The notes beneath the pieces are model-generated. The model did no database searches, had not been told where the DNA came from, and saw only the letters and a list, made by a program, of their open reading frames with translations. Position numbers and translations under genes: made by a program. From positions 1 to 64,000 of the forward strand of contig CAZRCI010000013.1 of NCBI GenBank assembly GCA_964598535.1: DNA of 64,000 bases, in the 5' to 3' direction. Below, one piece after another: positions 34,252-43,605 of this stretch (position 1 is its first letter; each line of letters opens with the position of its first letter). This DNA is from JALHMI01 sp964598535 (GTDB lineage: Bacteria > Planctomycetota > Planctomycetia > Pirellulales > PALSA-1355).

Positions 34252-35817
34252 TTAGTTTTGTACAAGCTCGTGCCGTGTTCCGCGCGGGACGGAGAACAAC
34301 ACCGGTACTCCCAGTTCCTGTTCGATCTGCTCGGGAGTTCGTAGCGAGCGATCGAAAAATTCGGCGGCCAGCGCCGTCATGACGGCGCCAAGCACCGCCA
34401 GCACCAAACCCATCGCCAGCGTCAGCTTTACCAGCGGGCTGCTGGGCTTGGCCACGTAGGTCGGCGGCTGCACCATGTTGATGTTCGATACGCGACCCGC
34501 CTGGAGCGCCGCGTCGATCCGCGCTTGCTCCCGGTTCATCGCATATTTCTGATAGCTCTCTTCGAGCAGGCCAGTCTTCAGCGACAGCTTGGTAATCCGC
34601 ATCTCATCGTCGTTCAACGCGCGGATCTTCGTCTGAACCGCCTCGAACTGCTGCTTCAGGGAGTCGGCTGTCGCCTTCGCCGCCGCCGCCACCGCTTGCG
34701 TCGTCGCAAGCTCGGTTTGAACCGATTGGTGCACCGGACTCAACTTCTTCGTCGATTGCGGCCGGCTCATCTCCTCCTGCGCCAGAATCTTGCGGGTTTC
34801 TTCCACCTGCCGGCGCAGAGCAATCACCTTCGGGTGCAGGGCCGTGAATCGCGAGCTGGCTTCCTGCTCCTGAATCTGAATCAGGTACAACTCTTTGCGC
34901 ATCGCGTCGACCGCGGCGCTCGGAATCTCCGATTCTTCCGCAAGTTGCTTTTCGGGAAGTTCGGTGAGCGTCTTCTTCAATGCCGCGACCTTGGCGTCGG
35001 CGCTCGACAGTTCCCGCTGGTTCTCGAGAATCGCCACTTCGATCGCATTGGCCTGCGCCTCGACGTTCGCGCGATGCCCCTCGATCGACGCCACGCCGTC
35101 TTCGTTCTTCGCGTCCCGCAACTCCTGTTTCGCGGCGGTCAGTTGCTCGTCGAGCAATTGGGCCTGTGTTACGAAGAAGTCGTAAGAACCGTGCGTGTGG
35201 TTCGCGTTCCCGTGACGCACCTGGTACGCGCCCACGAACGAATCAAGGATCCGCTGGGCTTTTCGAGGGTCACTGGCCTGGCACTTCACGATCAGCACGC
35301 TCGACTTGCGAGGCGAGGCGATCGAAATCGACTTCGAAAGCTTCATGATCGCCTTTTCTTCGTCGCTCACGGCGCCGTTCAACCAAGTCGAAACCGCTTG
35401 CACGGGCAGCATCAACGCGTCGCTCCAGCTCGCTTCGCCCGCCGGACCCTCCGACAAAACCTCGTCCGCTCCGAGTTGATTCACCACGTCCTCGAGCAGC
35501 GAGCGGCTGCGCAGAATCTCGAGCTCCGAGTTGATCTCGCTCTCGCGAGATTCGTTGACGCTGATCGTCTCGTGCATCGTGGCCGTCGGATCCAGCGAGA
35601 CGCTTTCCTTACCCAGCCGCACGAACATGCGGGCTTCCGACGTGTACGACCGGGGATACACGATCAATCCGCCGACGAACAGAGCCAGAATCGTGCAGAA
35701 CACCACCGCCATCTTGCCCTTGTGGCGAAAGAAAACGCCTATCCAATGACGCAGACCAGGCTGCGCGGGAGCAGATACAGTAACCGTGTGTCCGTGGCTC
35801 GTATTTCGTGTAATCAT
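34252..35817 (-). CDS. Wzz/GumC-type polysaccharide co-polymerase
   Basis: A 521-residue protein. A membrane helix at about 35-55 (GKMAVVFCTILALFVGGLIVYP) is followed by the Wzz domain (YTSEARMFVRLGKESVSLDP, NSELEILRSRSLLEDVV), a long coiled-coil region (about 220-400) and a second helix near 470 (LTLAMGLVLAVLGAVMTALA). It controls chain length and connects polymerisation to export. It lies 18 bp upstream of the CpsD-like gene. No kinase domain is fused. Confidence 0.9.
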   Translation of the reverse strand: MITRNTSHGHTVTVSAPAQPGLRHWIGVFFRHKGKMAVVFCTILALFVGGLIVYPRSYTSEARMFVRLGKESVSLDPTATMHETISVNESRESEINSELEILRSRSLLEDVVNQLGADEVLSEGPAGEASWSDALMLPVQAVSTWLNGAVSDEEKAIMKLSKSISIASPRKSSVLIVKCQASDPRKAQRILDSFVGAYQVRHGNANHTHGSYDFFVTQAQLLDEQLTAAKQELRDAKNEDGVASIEGHRANVEAQANAIEVAILENQRELSSADAKVAALKKTLTELPEKQLAEESEIPSAAVDAMRKELYLIQIQEQEASSRFTALHPKVIALRRQVEETRKILAQEEMSRPQSTKKLSPVHQSVQTELATTQAVAAAAKATADSLKQQFEAVQTKIRALNDDEMRITKLSLKTGLLEESYQKYAMNREQARIDAALQAGRVSNINMVQPPTYVAKPSSPLVKLTLAMGLVLAVLGAVMTALAAEFFDRSLRTPEQIEQELGVPVLFSVPRGTRHELVQN

Positions 35818-35994
35818 TGCAACTCGTGGCCTGTGTGGGCGATGGCCGAAAACTATGTCTCAGGGGCTGATTGTAGTCACCCCTGAAACACTGCAACGGA
35901 CTGTGTGTGGTAGGTGTTGAGATGCTGTGGGGAATCCTGGCCCGCGATCGGCGGTGCCAGACTCTGCGTTTGGGCACAATTTCGCGGGCGATTC

Positions 35995-36849
35995 CTACCG
36001 CGGCCAGAAGAACTCACCCGATCTCATCCACGTTGGATGCGCGAGGGTGAAAAACTCCACCGTTAACCGTTCTTCCAAATATGCGTACGGTAACCAGCCG
36101 TATCCCCGCTCTCCCCAGCTCTCGCCCCACGAGCTGCGCACCAGAATCGCGCCTCGCGAGCCCCGCAGCCAGCGATCGTCATAGCCCACGGCGACCAGCG
36201 CCTGCCCGCCAAGCGGCGCGTCGAAGGTCGGCCGATACGGAATCTGCCCGTCCGCGGCCAGCGAATCGGGCAACGACATTCCAAAACAAGCCGGAAATCC
36301 CGCCGCCAACAGCGATCGCAGCGCGGTCAGCGTCTCGCGGCCTTGACCATGGCGCCCGTCGATCCGAAAGTAGCGGATCCGGTCATAAGGCTCTCGAAAA
36401 CTGAAGTGAAACGCATCGGGAACCTGGGCCAGCCGAGTCCGTTCATAGGGCCAATGTCGCTCCGGAGCCACGCCGCAGCGAGTAAGTGCCTTGAGCGTCG
36501 AACGCAAGTCGACCCCTGTGGCCGATTCCGGCAATCCTCCGGCCGTGCGCACCGCGTTCTGAAACAGCATCAGACGCGAGGGACGCAGCAGACGCCCATG
36601 CGCTCGGCGCTCGAAGTATTGCACCAATGCCGTACAGGCAAACGCCGACGACGCAGGCAGATCGAGTTGGTCGTCCACCTCGACAAAATACTCGCGCAGG
36701 TCCACCGACGGCGGCAACTCGTCGTCCAGTTCCTCGTCCCGTGGCAGCAAGGACATCAGCTCGACGATCTCGGGGGACTGCCGAGTGAAATCGCGATAGT
36801 CGGGCGAGGCCGGCTGCCAGCCCATTCCGCGGGGAAGAAATAGTGTCAT
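35995..36849 (-). CDS. C1 (papain-like) family pseudoprotease in the EPS locus
   Basis: A 284-residue protein with the fold pattern of C1-type peptidases found in EPS loci: PRGMGWQPASPDYRDFT, VDLREYF, VDDQLDLPASSAFACTALVQYFERR, GGQALVAVGYDDRW, and VRSSWGESWGERGYGWLPYAYL. Aligned with active relatives (DQGQL..C, GGHAVVAVGYDD, RNSWG) the catalytic Cys is Ser, the His is Gln and the Asn is Ser; the oxyanion Gln remains. It is therefore expected to be inactive as a protease. No signal peptide is present. It is transcribed with the Wzz and CpsD-like genes. Confidence 0.8.
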   Translation of the reverse strand: MTLFLPRGMGWQPASPDYRDFTRQSPEIVELMSLLPRDEELDDELPPSVDLREYFVEVDDQLDLPASSAFACTALVQYFERRAHGRLLRPSRLMLFQNAVRTAGGLPESATGVDLRSTLKALTRCGVAPERHWPYERTRLAQVPDAFHFSFREPYDRIRYFRIDGRHGQGRETLTALRSLLAAGFPACFGMSLPDSLAADGQIPYRPTFDAPLGGQALVAVGYDDRWLRGSRGAILVRSSWGESWGERGYGWLPYAYLEERLTVEFFTLAHPTWMRSGEFFWPR

Positions 36850-37269
36850 GCGCTAAAAGGCTGTTCGGCAATCGGCAATTCTGAACGTGAATTTGTGACG
36901 CACCATTCGCGAATCGCAAGCAGAGCGGGATTTCGCACCGCGATTCTTCGGCAGCTTGCGCTCCGGACTTGGATCGAGCCCTGCAGATCGAATCGCCGCA
37001 TTCGAGCGCTGCCGTCGAACACGCGACGGGCTTGATCGCGAGCGGCCAAAGACCCGACGGAGATCGCGAGATGCAAGTGCCACAGCATACTGGGTGAAGC
37101 ATTTTCGCCTAGGTGGCGTAGTAGGGACTCTCCCCGGAAGCTTCCCCCCCCTCGACACGGTCTCCGCTGTCGACACCGCGCTTCCCCGCGATCGACGCCA
37201 GCTTCGGCTGCCGACACCGGGCCGCGAGGAGTCCGTCAGAGCATGGACCCGCCTTGAGAGAGGCTCGCG
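36850..37269. other. Intergenic stretch within the EPS locus
   Basis: About 420 bp between the pseudoprotease and the upstream hypothetical gene. Frames here are short and overlap on both strands, with no convincing gene. It may hold an internal promoter for the downstream pseudoprotease-Wzz run, but I cannot identify one. Confidence 0.4.
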
Positions 37270-38055
37270 CTATTCGACCACGACCGCAGGCACGAAGGCC
37301 CGCTCGTGCGGTCCGGCGATGAATTCCCAGCGAATGCCTTCGCCGCTGCCATCCCCCATGAAACGCACCAGACGGCATTTTTGCTTGCGATTCAACGCCT
37401 TGATCGTATCGTGCAAGCGGCGTCGCGGATCAAGCGGCGCTAGCGGCGGCAGGGGGTCATCGATCCGAGGCGGCCAACCTTCCTCCTCGAACGCCATCAA
37501 CACGGTTTCCTGATTGGGCGATGGCAGCTTGAATTCCTTGACGACGTCCGCGGCCACGCGAAGCTGCCGTCGCTGGTCGTCCCACTTCGGCTGGAGCGTC
37601 TCTTCTTCGACGTTCACCAGACGGCAGTTCGCAGCAACGCTTTCGAGGAGAGGCTCCGCCTTGCCCGAGCAAATCTCGCGTGCCGCCGCAACGCCGCTGG
37701 TGGTCAGGATGACGCAAGTCGGGGCGTTCACGTTCACCAGAGGCGTCTTGCGAAATTGACGCAGGCAGTCCGTCGGTCCAGTCGTCTCCACGGCATGTTC
37801 GACGAATCCTATCGCAGCCAGCCATCGCAAGTCGCTGTTCGACAGTTTTGCGTCGCGCAGCACGTCGAGTTCGACGGCCAACTCCCAGACGCTCTGTTCC
37901 AGGTCCACGGCATATTCATACGCCTCGAGCAACAGGTGCAAGGCGGGCCGCAAGTGGGGGCGAACCTCGCGGCGTCGCAGCGCGGAGGCCGCGCCGTCGG
38001 GCGATGGTGCGTCGCGGCCGATCGGATCGCCGTTAGCCATTCGAGATACGCTCAT
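37270..38055 (-). CDS. Conserved hypothetical protein of the EPS locus
   Basis: A 261-residue soluble protein. The N-terminal third is helical (HLLLEAYEYAVDLEQSVWELAVELDVLRDAKLSNSDLRWLAAIGFVEH, like a small winged-helix or helical bundle). The middle contains EEETLQPKWDDQRRQLRVAADVVKEFKLPSPNQETVLMAFEEEGWPPRIDDPL, a combination resembling planctomycete proteins with an AraC-like or DNA-binding C-terminal segment. I do not recognise the family with certainty. It sits between the export proteins and the pseudoprotease on the same strand. Confidence 0.65.
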   Translation of the reverse strand: MSVSRMANGDPIGRDAPSPDGAASALRRREVRPHLRPALHLLLEAYEYAVDLEQSVWELAVELDVLRDAKLSNSDLRWLAAIGFVEHAVETTGPTDCLRQFRKTPLVNVNAPTCVILTTSGVAAAREICSGKAEPLLESVAANCRLVNVEEETLQPKWDDQRRQLRVAADVVKEFKLPSPNQETVLMAFEEEGWPPRIDDPLPPLAPLDPRRRLHDTIKALNRKQKCRLVRFMGDGSGEGIRWEFIAGPHERAFVPAVVVE

Positions 38056-38267
38056 CGTGGTAGGCGGCGGGGTGTAGGTAGAAGGCGAACTTTGCGCTCC
38101 TTTATAATCACCTGGCCGCCATTGTCGAGATTTTTGCCCAGATGCAAAATTCTAGCATCTGCTCCCGGCGTTTAAGAAAATGGCTTAAATCTCGGCCACC
38201 ACGTGGCTTATGTGCATGAAAGACTCGTCCTCACCAGCTCGTTGTGTGCGTCCCCACGACGCACCGG

Positions 38268-39527
38268 CTACGGAATCGGCAAGAACGGAAGAACACCCTT
38301 GAATGCCACATAGCGGACCTCGAAGTTCATCGGAATCACGCCATAAATGCCGCGCGTGAACACCAGCTCGATGAAATTATCCGCCCGCAAGATCTTCGAC
38401 TTGGGCACCAGCACCAAGTCGTTATCGGCCAGCCAGATCTCTTCGGCCGGGCAGGGCGTGTGTCCGAGAAGCGCCGCTTTCAGATCGAGCTCCGTGGCCA
38501 TCAGCCGCCAGTCGTCCGCCCGGCGAAACACTACCACGTGCGTGATCTGCGCGCCGACTTCCCAACTGCCGGCCATCGCGATCGCCTGCATCACGGTCGT
38601 CGGCGCTTCAAGGTTGTAGCGGCCGGGCCGCACCACTTCTCCCAACACGTAGCAGACGTTCTGGGCCTTCTGGCTCAAGATCGGCATCACTTCCATGCCG
38701 GCGATCTTCTCGGCGAAACGCTCGTCGAGTTCGAGTTTGAACTCGTCCAGCGTCAGGCCCTGGGCAGGCACCGTGCCCACCGCCGGAAGCTGGATCGTTC
38801 CTTCCGGCGTAACGCGGCCGAGGTACGTCTGGCCGCCGAAGCCGCTTTGGCCCGCAATCGAGTATCGCAATTCTTCCAGCGCCGAGTTGACTTTGACCGG
38901 AACGATCGCCACCGACGGCTCGTCGTAATAGTCTCGGTACTTCTCTTCCACGAGATTGCGCAACTGGCCGGCGGTACTGCCCGCGGCCGGAACGGTGCCG
39001 ATGTGCGGCAGCGAGATCGTCCCGTCTGGCAGCACGATCACGGTTCGATTCATGGTGCGATCGGAGACCATCTCCACGGCCACTTGATCGCCCACGTTCA
39101 GCTTGTAGCCTTCCGGCAGACGGCTCCGATCCACCCGAAACGTGAATTCGAGCGAATCATCCACGCGCAGGCGATACGTCGGAACGTGCGGTAGCCGGGC
39201 TCGGCCGACATACTCCCCCTGCGCCCATTCTTGAAACGCCGTCTCCGAGCTCAACGCTTTCCAGGTCGCCTCGCAGCCGGCAGGGCACGTCCGCGCACAA
39301 TCGACCGCGGGCGTGACAAAGGGCGCAGCCGGCGTGAGCTTTGCCCCGGGCGAAACGATGGTCGCGCGCGGCACGCCGCCCATGAACGGCGAGCTTTCCG
39401 CAACCTGGTGGCTGGCCGCTACCGTGGGCAGCGGTTCTCTTGCCTGCGCGATGCCCGCGCCGCAACAGCACGCCAGCAGCGCGGGCGCCGCGAGGATCAG
39501 CGTCTTTCTAAACAGGCGATTCATCAT
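38268..39527 (-). CDS. Wza-like polysaccharide export protein (copy 1)
   Basis: A 419-residue protein with a signal sequence that includes a possible lipobox (PALLACCCG). The polysaccharide-export domain is at about 140-230 (YKLNVGDQVAVEMVSD, VLPDGTISLPHIGTVPAAGSTA), followed by SLBB-type repeats (GRVTPEGTIQLPAVGTVPAQGLTLDE, YVLGEVVRPGRYNLEAPTTVMQAI). It would form the outer-membrane exit channel or a periplasmic part of it. It is about half identical in sequence to the gene directly upstream, so the two arose by tandem duplication. Confidence 0.88.
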   Translation of the reverse strand: MMNRLFRKTLILAAPALLACCCGAGIAQAREPLPTVAASHQVAESSPFMGGVPRATIVSPGAKLTPAAPFVTPAVDCARTCPAGCEATWKALSSETAFQEWAQGEYVGRARLPHVPTYRLRVDDSLEFTFRVDRSRLPEGYKLNVGDQVAVEMVSDRTMNRTVIVLPDGTISLPHIGTVPAAGSTAGQLRNLVEEKYRDYYDEPSVAIVPVKVNSALEELRYSIAGQSGFGGQTYLGRVTPEGTIQLPAVGTVPAQGLTLDEFKLELDERFAEKIAGMEVMPILSQKAQNVCYVLGEVVRPGRYNLEAPTTVMQAIAMAGSWEVGAQITHVVVFRRADDWRLMATELDLKAALLGHTPCPAEEIWLADNDLVLVPKSKILRADNFIELVFTRGIYGVIPMNFEVRYVAFKGVLPFLPIP

Positions 39528-39567
39528 GCCGGGCAGAGCTCCCTGATGCACGTGCAACCCAGCCATT

Positions 39568-40827
39568 TTAAGGAAGGGGAGACACGTCTCGGAAGACGTT
39601 GTAGCTCACGCCGCCGTTGAACGGAATCACGCCGTACAAGCCTCGCGTGAACACCAACTCGATGAAGTTGTCCGTCCGCAGCAGCTTCGACTTGGGCACG
39701 ATGATCAGGTCCGAGTCGCCAACCCAGATTTCCGAGGCCGGGCAGGGCGACTTGCCCAGCAATGCGTGATTCAGATCGAGCGTCGTGGCGATCAGCCGCC
39801 AATCGTCCACCCGGCGGAACACGACTACGTGGCCGATCTTCGCGCCCACGGTCCAACTGCCGGCCATCGAAATCGCCTGCATCACTGTAGTCGGCGCTTC
39901 GAGCGCGAATCGGCCGGGGCTGCGAACTTCGCCCAGCACGTAGACGTAACGCGGTGCCCGCTGACGCAGGACCGGCATGACTTCGATCCCTTGGATCTCT
40001 TCCGAAAATCGCTCGGCCAGCTCGACCTTGAACTCATCCAGCGTCAGGCCCTGGGCGGGCACCGAGCCCACGGCTGGAAGCTGAATCGTGCCTTCCGGAG
40101 TCACTTTGCCCTGGAGTAACTGGCCGCCGAAGCCACTCCGGCCCGAGACCGTGAATCGCAAGTCTTCGAGCTGCGTGTCGACCTTGATCGGCGTCACCGT
40201 TATCGCCGGCGTATTGAAGAATTCCTTGAAGTCTTCGTCGAGCTGGCTCCGAAGCTGCGAAACGTCCAACCCCGCGGCGGACACCGAACCGATCAGCGGC
40301 AGCGTGATCGAGCCGTCCGGCAGTACCGTCACCGTGCGGGTCAGCTCGGGTTCGGCCGCCGACTCGATCTGAATTTCATCACCCACGTTCAGCCTATAGG
40401 GACCGTTGATCTTGTCGCGCGTCACGCGAAAGATGAAGTCGAGCTCGTCGTCGACCCGTAGCCGATAGATCGGCACGTGCGATAAGCGCGCCCGGCCCAC
40501 GTATTCGCCCTGGGCCCATTCTTGGAATCCCCACACTGGCCCGAGCGCCTTCCACGTGGCTTCGTACCCCGGCGGGCAATGATTCACGCAGTCGACCGCT
40601 GGAATCGGATGCGGGTCCGCCGGCGTCAGCACCGGGCCCCTGGGCATCGACATCGAGTACGCATCGCCATGCACGACGCCGGCCGAAGGGGGCAAGCTTT
40701 CGATCGCGGCCGGAATCGGCTCGGCCGCTTGAGCCGGCGAATTTACGCACAGGGCTACCAGCGCGCAGGCGGCACGCGCCACGCTTCGCCAGGAAGCGGT
40801 TCGTGAGTTACGATGGGGGCGATCCAT
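39568..40827 (-). CDS. Wza-like polysaccharide export protein (copy 2)
   Basis: A 419-residue protein. A signal peptide (residues about 15-34, ending SPAQA) is followed by CVNHCPPGYEATWKALGP, which is shared with copy 1, then the export domain (YRLNVGDEIQIESAAE, VLPDGSITLPLIGSVSAAG) and SLBB-type repeats (GKVTPEGTIQLPAVGSVPAQGLT, YVLGEVRSPGRFALE). It lacks the lipobox seen in copy 1. It is co-transcribed with copy 1 and with the TPR lipoprotein, 12 bp downstream of the latter. Confidence 0.88.
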   Translation of the reverse strand: MDRPHRNSRTASWRSVARAACALVALCVNSPAQAAEPIPAAIESLPPSAGVVHGDAYSMSMPRGPVLTPADPHPIPAVDCVNHCPPGYEATWKALGPVWGFQEWAQGEYVGRARLSHVPIYRLRVDDELDFIFRVTRDKINGPYRLNVGDEIQIESAAEPELTRTVTVLPDGSITLPLIGSVSAAGLDVSQLRSQLDEDFKEFFNTPAITVTPIKVDTQLEDLRFTVSGRSGFGGQLLQGKVTPEGTIQLPAVGSVPAQGLTLDEFKVELAERFSEEIQGIEVMPVLRQRAPRYVYVLGEVRSPGRFALEAPTTVMQAISMAGSWTVGAKIGHVVVFRRVDDWRLIATTLDLNHALLGKSPCPASEIWVGDSDLIIVPKSKLLRTDNFIELVFTRGLYGVIPFNGGVSYNVFRDVSPLP

Positions 40828-40839
40828 GTTCGGTGGGCT

Positions 40840-43173
40840 CTATCGGCGGAGGTTAAGGGGATTCCAATCACTGCGCGCCCGAGCTACGTTGCCGGGCTTC
40901 TTCGGAGTTGCTGCTTCGGCCGGCGGCGCTGGTGGGGTTGCGGCCGGCGCAGCGGGGAGCGTCGGATCGGTCGAAGAACCAACCTGGGCGAATGTTGCCG
41001 GGTCGACCCATTGCACCGCCGGCACATTGGCCGCCGGTAACGTCTGTTCGAGCACGGTCGCACGCTGCTGCGCTTCGACCGCCAGGTGCTGCTCGCCCAA
41101 CCGGGCATGGACCACGGCCAGGTTCTTGTACATCGTGGGTTGTGGCGAAGCGCTCGCGCTGCCCAGCAGCATGTTCCGCGCCAGCTCGAGCTGTCCGCTC
41201 GACGCCAGCAGCACGCCCAACTCATGGGCGGCGCGGAAATTCTGCGGCTCGCAGATCAAAGCCGCCTGGTACAACGTCATTGCCGGGCCCGTAAATTCCA
41301 AATGTTGCGCGTTGGGACCCGCGCCACCGACAATGATTCGTCCCAGCCCGTACAGCGCGATCGAACCCACTGTTTCACGGCCAATGCCCGTCGCCAGTTG
41401 CACCTTGGCGTAGTCGTAGTAATGCTGGGCGGCCAGTGTCGGCGGCAAGTCCGAGACGTTTTGGCCCTTGAGGATCGGCGTTTTGTGGCTGGCCACGATT
41501 CGCGAGATGTCCGTCGTCGCGGCCCCCGCCTTGACGAAGTCGTTGGCTTCTTTCAAAGCCTGCAACCCGGCGGCGGTCGCCTGGCTATACTGCCGCGTGC
41601 CTTGCTCTACGTCGCGAGCCTGCGAGATCAGCGTCAGGGCACTCGTGAACTCCTTGCGCGAGGCGTACATCGCGCCCTTCTCGGCGAGCTGAATCGCATG
41701 CCGCACGCGCTCGTCCGCCTGGGCCAGCGTGGCCACCATCGCCGGAGAACGCATCGGCGCCGGCATTGGCTGCTGCGCCACCGTCGGGGCCGGAGCGATC
41801 GGCGCCGCTGCCACGACCGGAGTGGGAGGTTGTGGCGGGGCAGGGGGCACCGGTGGCACGGCCGCGATGGCTGGCGCTGCCGGCGGCGAGGGGGGCGGCG
41901 TTGCCACTTGCGCCGGCGTCGGCACCGGTTCCTGACGCGCTGGAACTGGCGCCTCGGCCACGGTCGGTTGCGGCGCGCGAGCCGGTTGAACGGCTTCGAC
42001 GCGCGGCGCCGTTGTCGGCGTTTGCTCGTTGCGTGGTGCTGTGGCGAGTTCGGTTCGCTGCGGCGCGGCTTGCGGCGCCGCCGCGGCAACGGACTGTTGA
42101 TTCACGGCCACGGGGCTCGTACTGGTCGCCGGTTCGCTTTCAACCGCCGTGGGATGTGACTCGACAGGTAACGGCTGCCCGACAGACGCCGTCGGGGATG
42201 CCAGTGTTTCCATAGCCGGTACTTGTGCGACGGGCGCTACCGGAGCAGCCGCCACGGGTTCGGTGTCCACCGGCGCTTCGTCTTCTTCGTAGTACGATGA
42301 TGGTTCGGTCGCCGCTAGTGAGGCGACGGCGGCCACGGTGGTCGGCGCGAGCTTCGACGTTACCCGCTCTGTCGCGCGAGGGGCTTGTGGCGGGGCGGGC
42401 GTGACGATTTTCTTCGTAGCGGTTTCGTCAGGCGCTGCTGCCGGACGCGGAGCAACGTCGACGACCTTAGCGGCCATCGCGACGCGTGGCGAATTCGGCG
42501 CGGCGCTTGCCGCCGGTTGTGAAGCGGTCCCACCGCCAGGCGTTTGACGCGGAGTGACGACCAGCGGCTCCAAGGTCCTGCGATCGCCTGTTGACGCGTA
42601 ATGCGACGTGTCCTGCCGGGCCTTGGGCTTCGCGGTTTGAGGACCAAATTCGAGCGAAAACGTCGCTTCTGACTCGGAAGATTCCGCGATGCCGTCATCG
42701 CCGGCAACCCGAAAGCCGATCGAGCTCGCCTCGTTCGCCGGCGCGTCTTCGTCAGCATAGGGATCGAACGTCTCGAGCGAGCCTTCCGCGTCGTCGAATT
42801 GCGTTGCGGCGATGCCCTCGCTCGTGCGAACGGCTTCCACTTCGGCGAAGTCTTGCCGCGAAACGCCTCCCGTCGCGGCGATGCTCGCTTCCGCGTAGGG
42901 GTCGACCGGCGCGGTTGAGTCCGCGCCTTGGTTCTCGATCACTTCCACCGCAACCGGTGGGGACGCTTCCGAGGCGCGTGAGGATGGATGTTCGCCGGCG
43001 AAGAAGCTTGGTTCCGGGCTCACCACAACGACCGACGCCGGCACGTCCGCACTCGCGGCTCGCTGTGCGGTTTTGATCGGGCGGGTGCTGTCGTTGCCGC
43101 AGCCCGTACTCAGCAAGACGCCGAGCGAGGCCGACGCGGCAACGGCATAAAAGCCCACGGCTTTACAATCCAT
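40840..43173 (-). CDS. TPR lipoprotein with a long Pro/Ala-rich spacer
   Basis: A 777-residue protein. A lipoprotein signal peptide (LGVLLSTGCGND, Cys near residue 25) is followed by about 480 residues of low-complexity sequence rich in Ala, Pro, Val and Thr, including an almost pure P/A/V/Q stretch. The C-terminal 250 residues are helical with TPR-like repeats (AIQLAEKGAMYASRKEFTSALTLISQA, AHELGVLLASSGQLELARNML, VHARLGEQHLAVEAQQ). The layout suggests a domain held away from the outer membrane by a flexible spacer, possibly an assembly partner of the export channel. It is the first gene of the EPS operon. Confidence 0.8.
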   Translation of the reverse strand: MDCKAVGFYAVAASASLGVLLSTGCGNDSTRPIKTAQRAASADVPASVVVVSPEPSFFAGEHPSSRASEASPPVAVEVIENQGADSTAPVDPYAEASIAATGGVSRQDFAEVEAVRTSEGIAATQFDDAEGSLETFDPYADEDAPANEASSIGFRVAGDDGIAESSESEATFSLEFGPQTAKPKARQDTSHYASTGDRRTLEPLVVTPRQTPGGGTASQPAASAAPNSPRVAMAAKVVDVAPRPAAAPDETATKKIVTPAPPQAPRATERVTSKLAPTTVAAVASLAATEPSSYYEEDEAPVDTEPVAAAPVAPVAQVPAMETLASPTASVGQPLPVESHPTAVESEPATSTSPVAVNQQSVAAAAPQAAPQRTELATAPRNEQTPTTAPRVEAVQPARAPQPTVAEAPVPARQEPVPTPAQVATPPPSPPAAPAIAAVPPVPPAPPQPPTPVVAAAPIAPAPTVAQQPMPAPMRSPAMVATLAQADERVRHAIQLAEKGAMYASRKEFTSALTLISQARDVEQGTRQYSQATAAGLQALKEANDFVKAGAATTDISRIVASHKTPILKGQNVSDLPPTLAAQHYYDYAKVQLATGIGRETVGSIALYGLGRIIVGGAGPNAQHLEFTGPAMTLYQAALICEPQNFRAAHELGVLLASSGQLELARNMLLGSASASPQPTMYKNLAVVHARLGEQHLAVEAQQRATVLEQTLPAANVPAVQWVDPATFAQVGSSTDPTLPAAPAATPPAPPAEAATPKKPGNVARARSDWNPLNLRR

Positions 43174-43605
43174 TGTATGACCATCCCTGTAATAGAGGGG
43201 ATCCTTCCTCTGTTCCCATCGTCGCGCACGACCCGCTAGCACAGCAAATTCCACACAACCCCGCCACGACGGCACAATTTCTGGCCGCACGCTCGGCATA
43301 GCTGCTCCAGTTTGCCATCAGCGGCGGCAGAAAAGCATGCGAAGCTTGCCCAATCGGTCGAGTTGTTTTTGTCCTACGGTTCGTTCTGCCTGGCGAATTG
43401 CCTCCTTGATCGGTCATCGACCAGTTTTTCCGCAAAACCCAACCTAAAGGAGGGTTAAATTTGAGCGGCTTGCCCGTCGTGGGGGCTATTTACCATTTCC
43501 CGGAGTCTTGCGTCTTGCATGCAAGCTGCGGGCGATTACCGTTTGAATTCCGGGTTCGCTCGATTGCGTCACCCGCCTGAGGCCCCCAAACGATGAGGTT
43601 CCGTA
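43174..43605. promoter_or_regulatory. Divergent intergenic region upstream of the EPS operon
   Basis: About 430 bp between the EPS operon (leftward) and the flavoprotein gene (rightward). It must hold promoters for both, but I cannot point to a convincing -35/-10 pair. An AGGAGGGTTAAAT stretch near 43448 looks like a ribosome-binding site without a following gene. No other gene is seen. Confidence 0.45.

Noticed and set aside
34525..35886. Plus-strand open frame of 453 codons
   Set aside because: It is antisense to the Wzz gene; the repeated Arg/Leu composition is the mirror of its coiled-coil codons.
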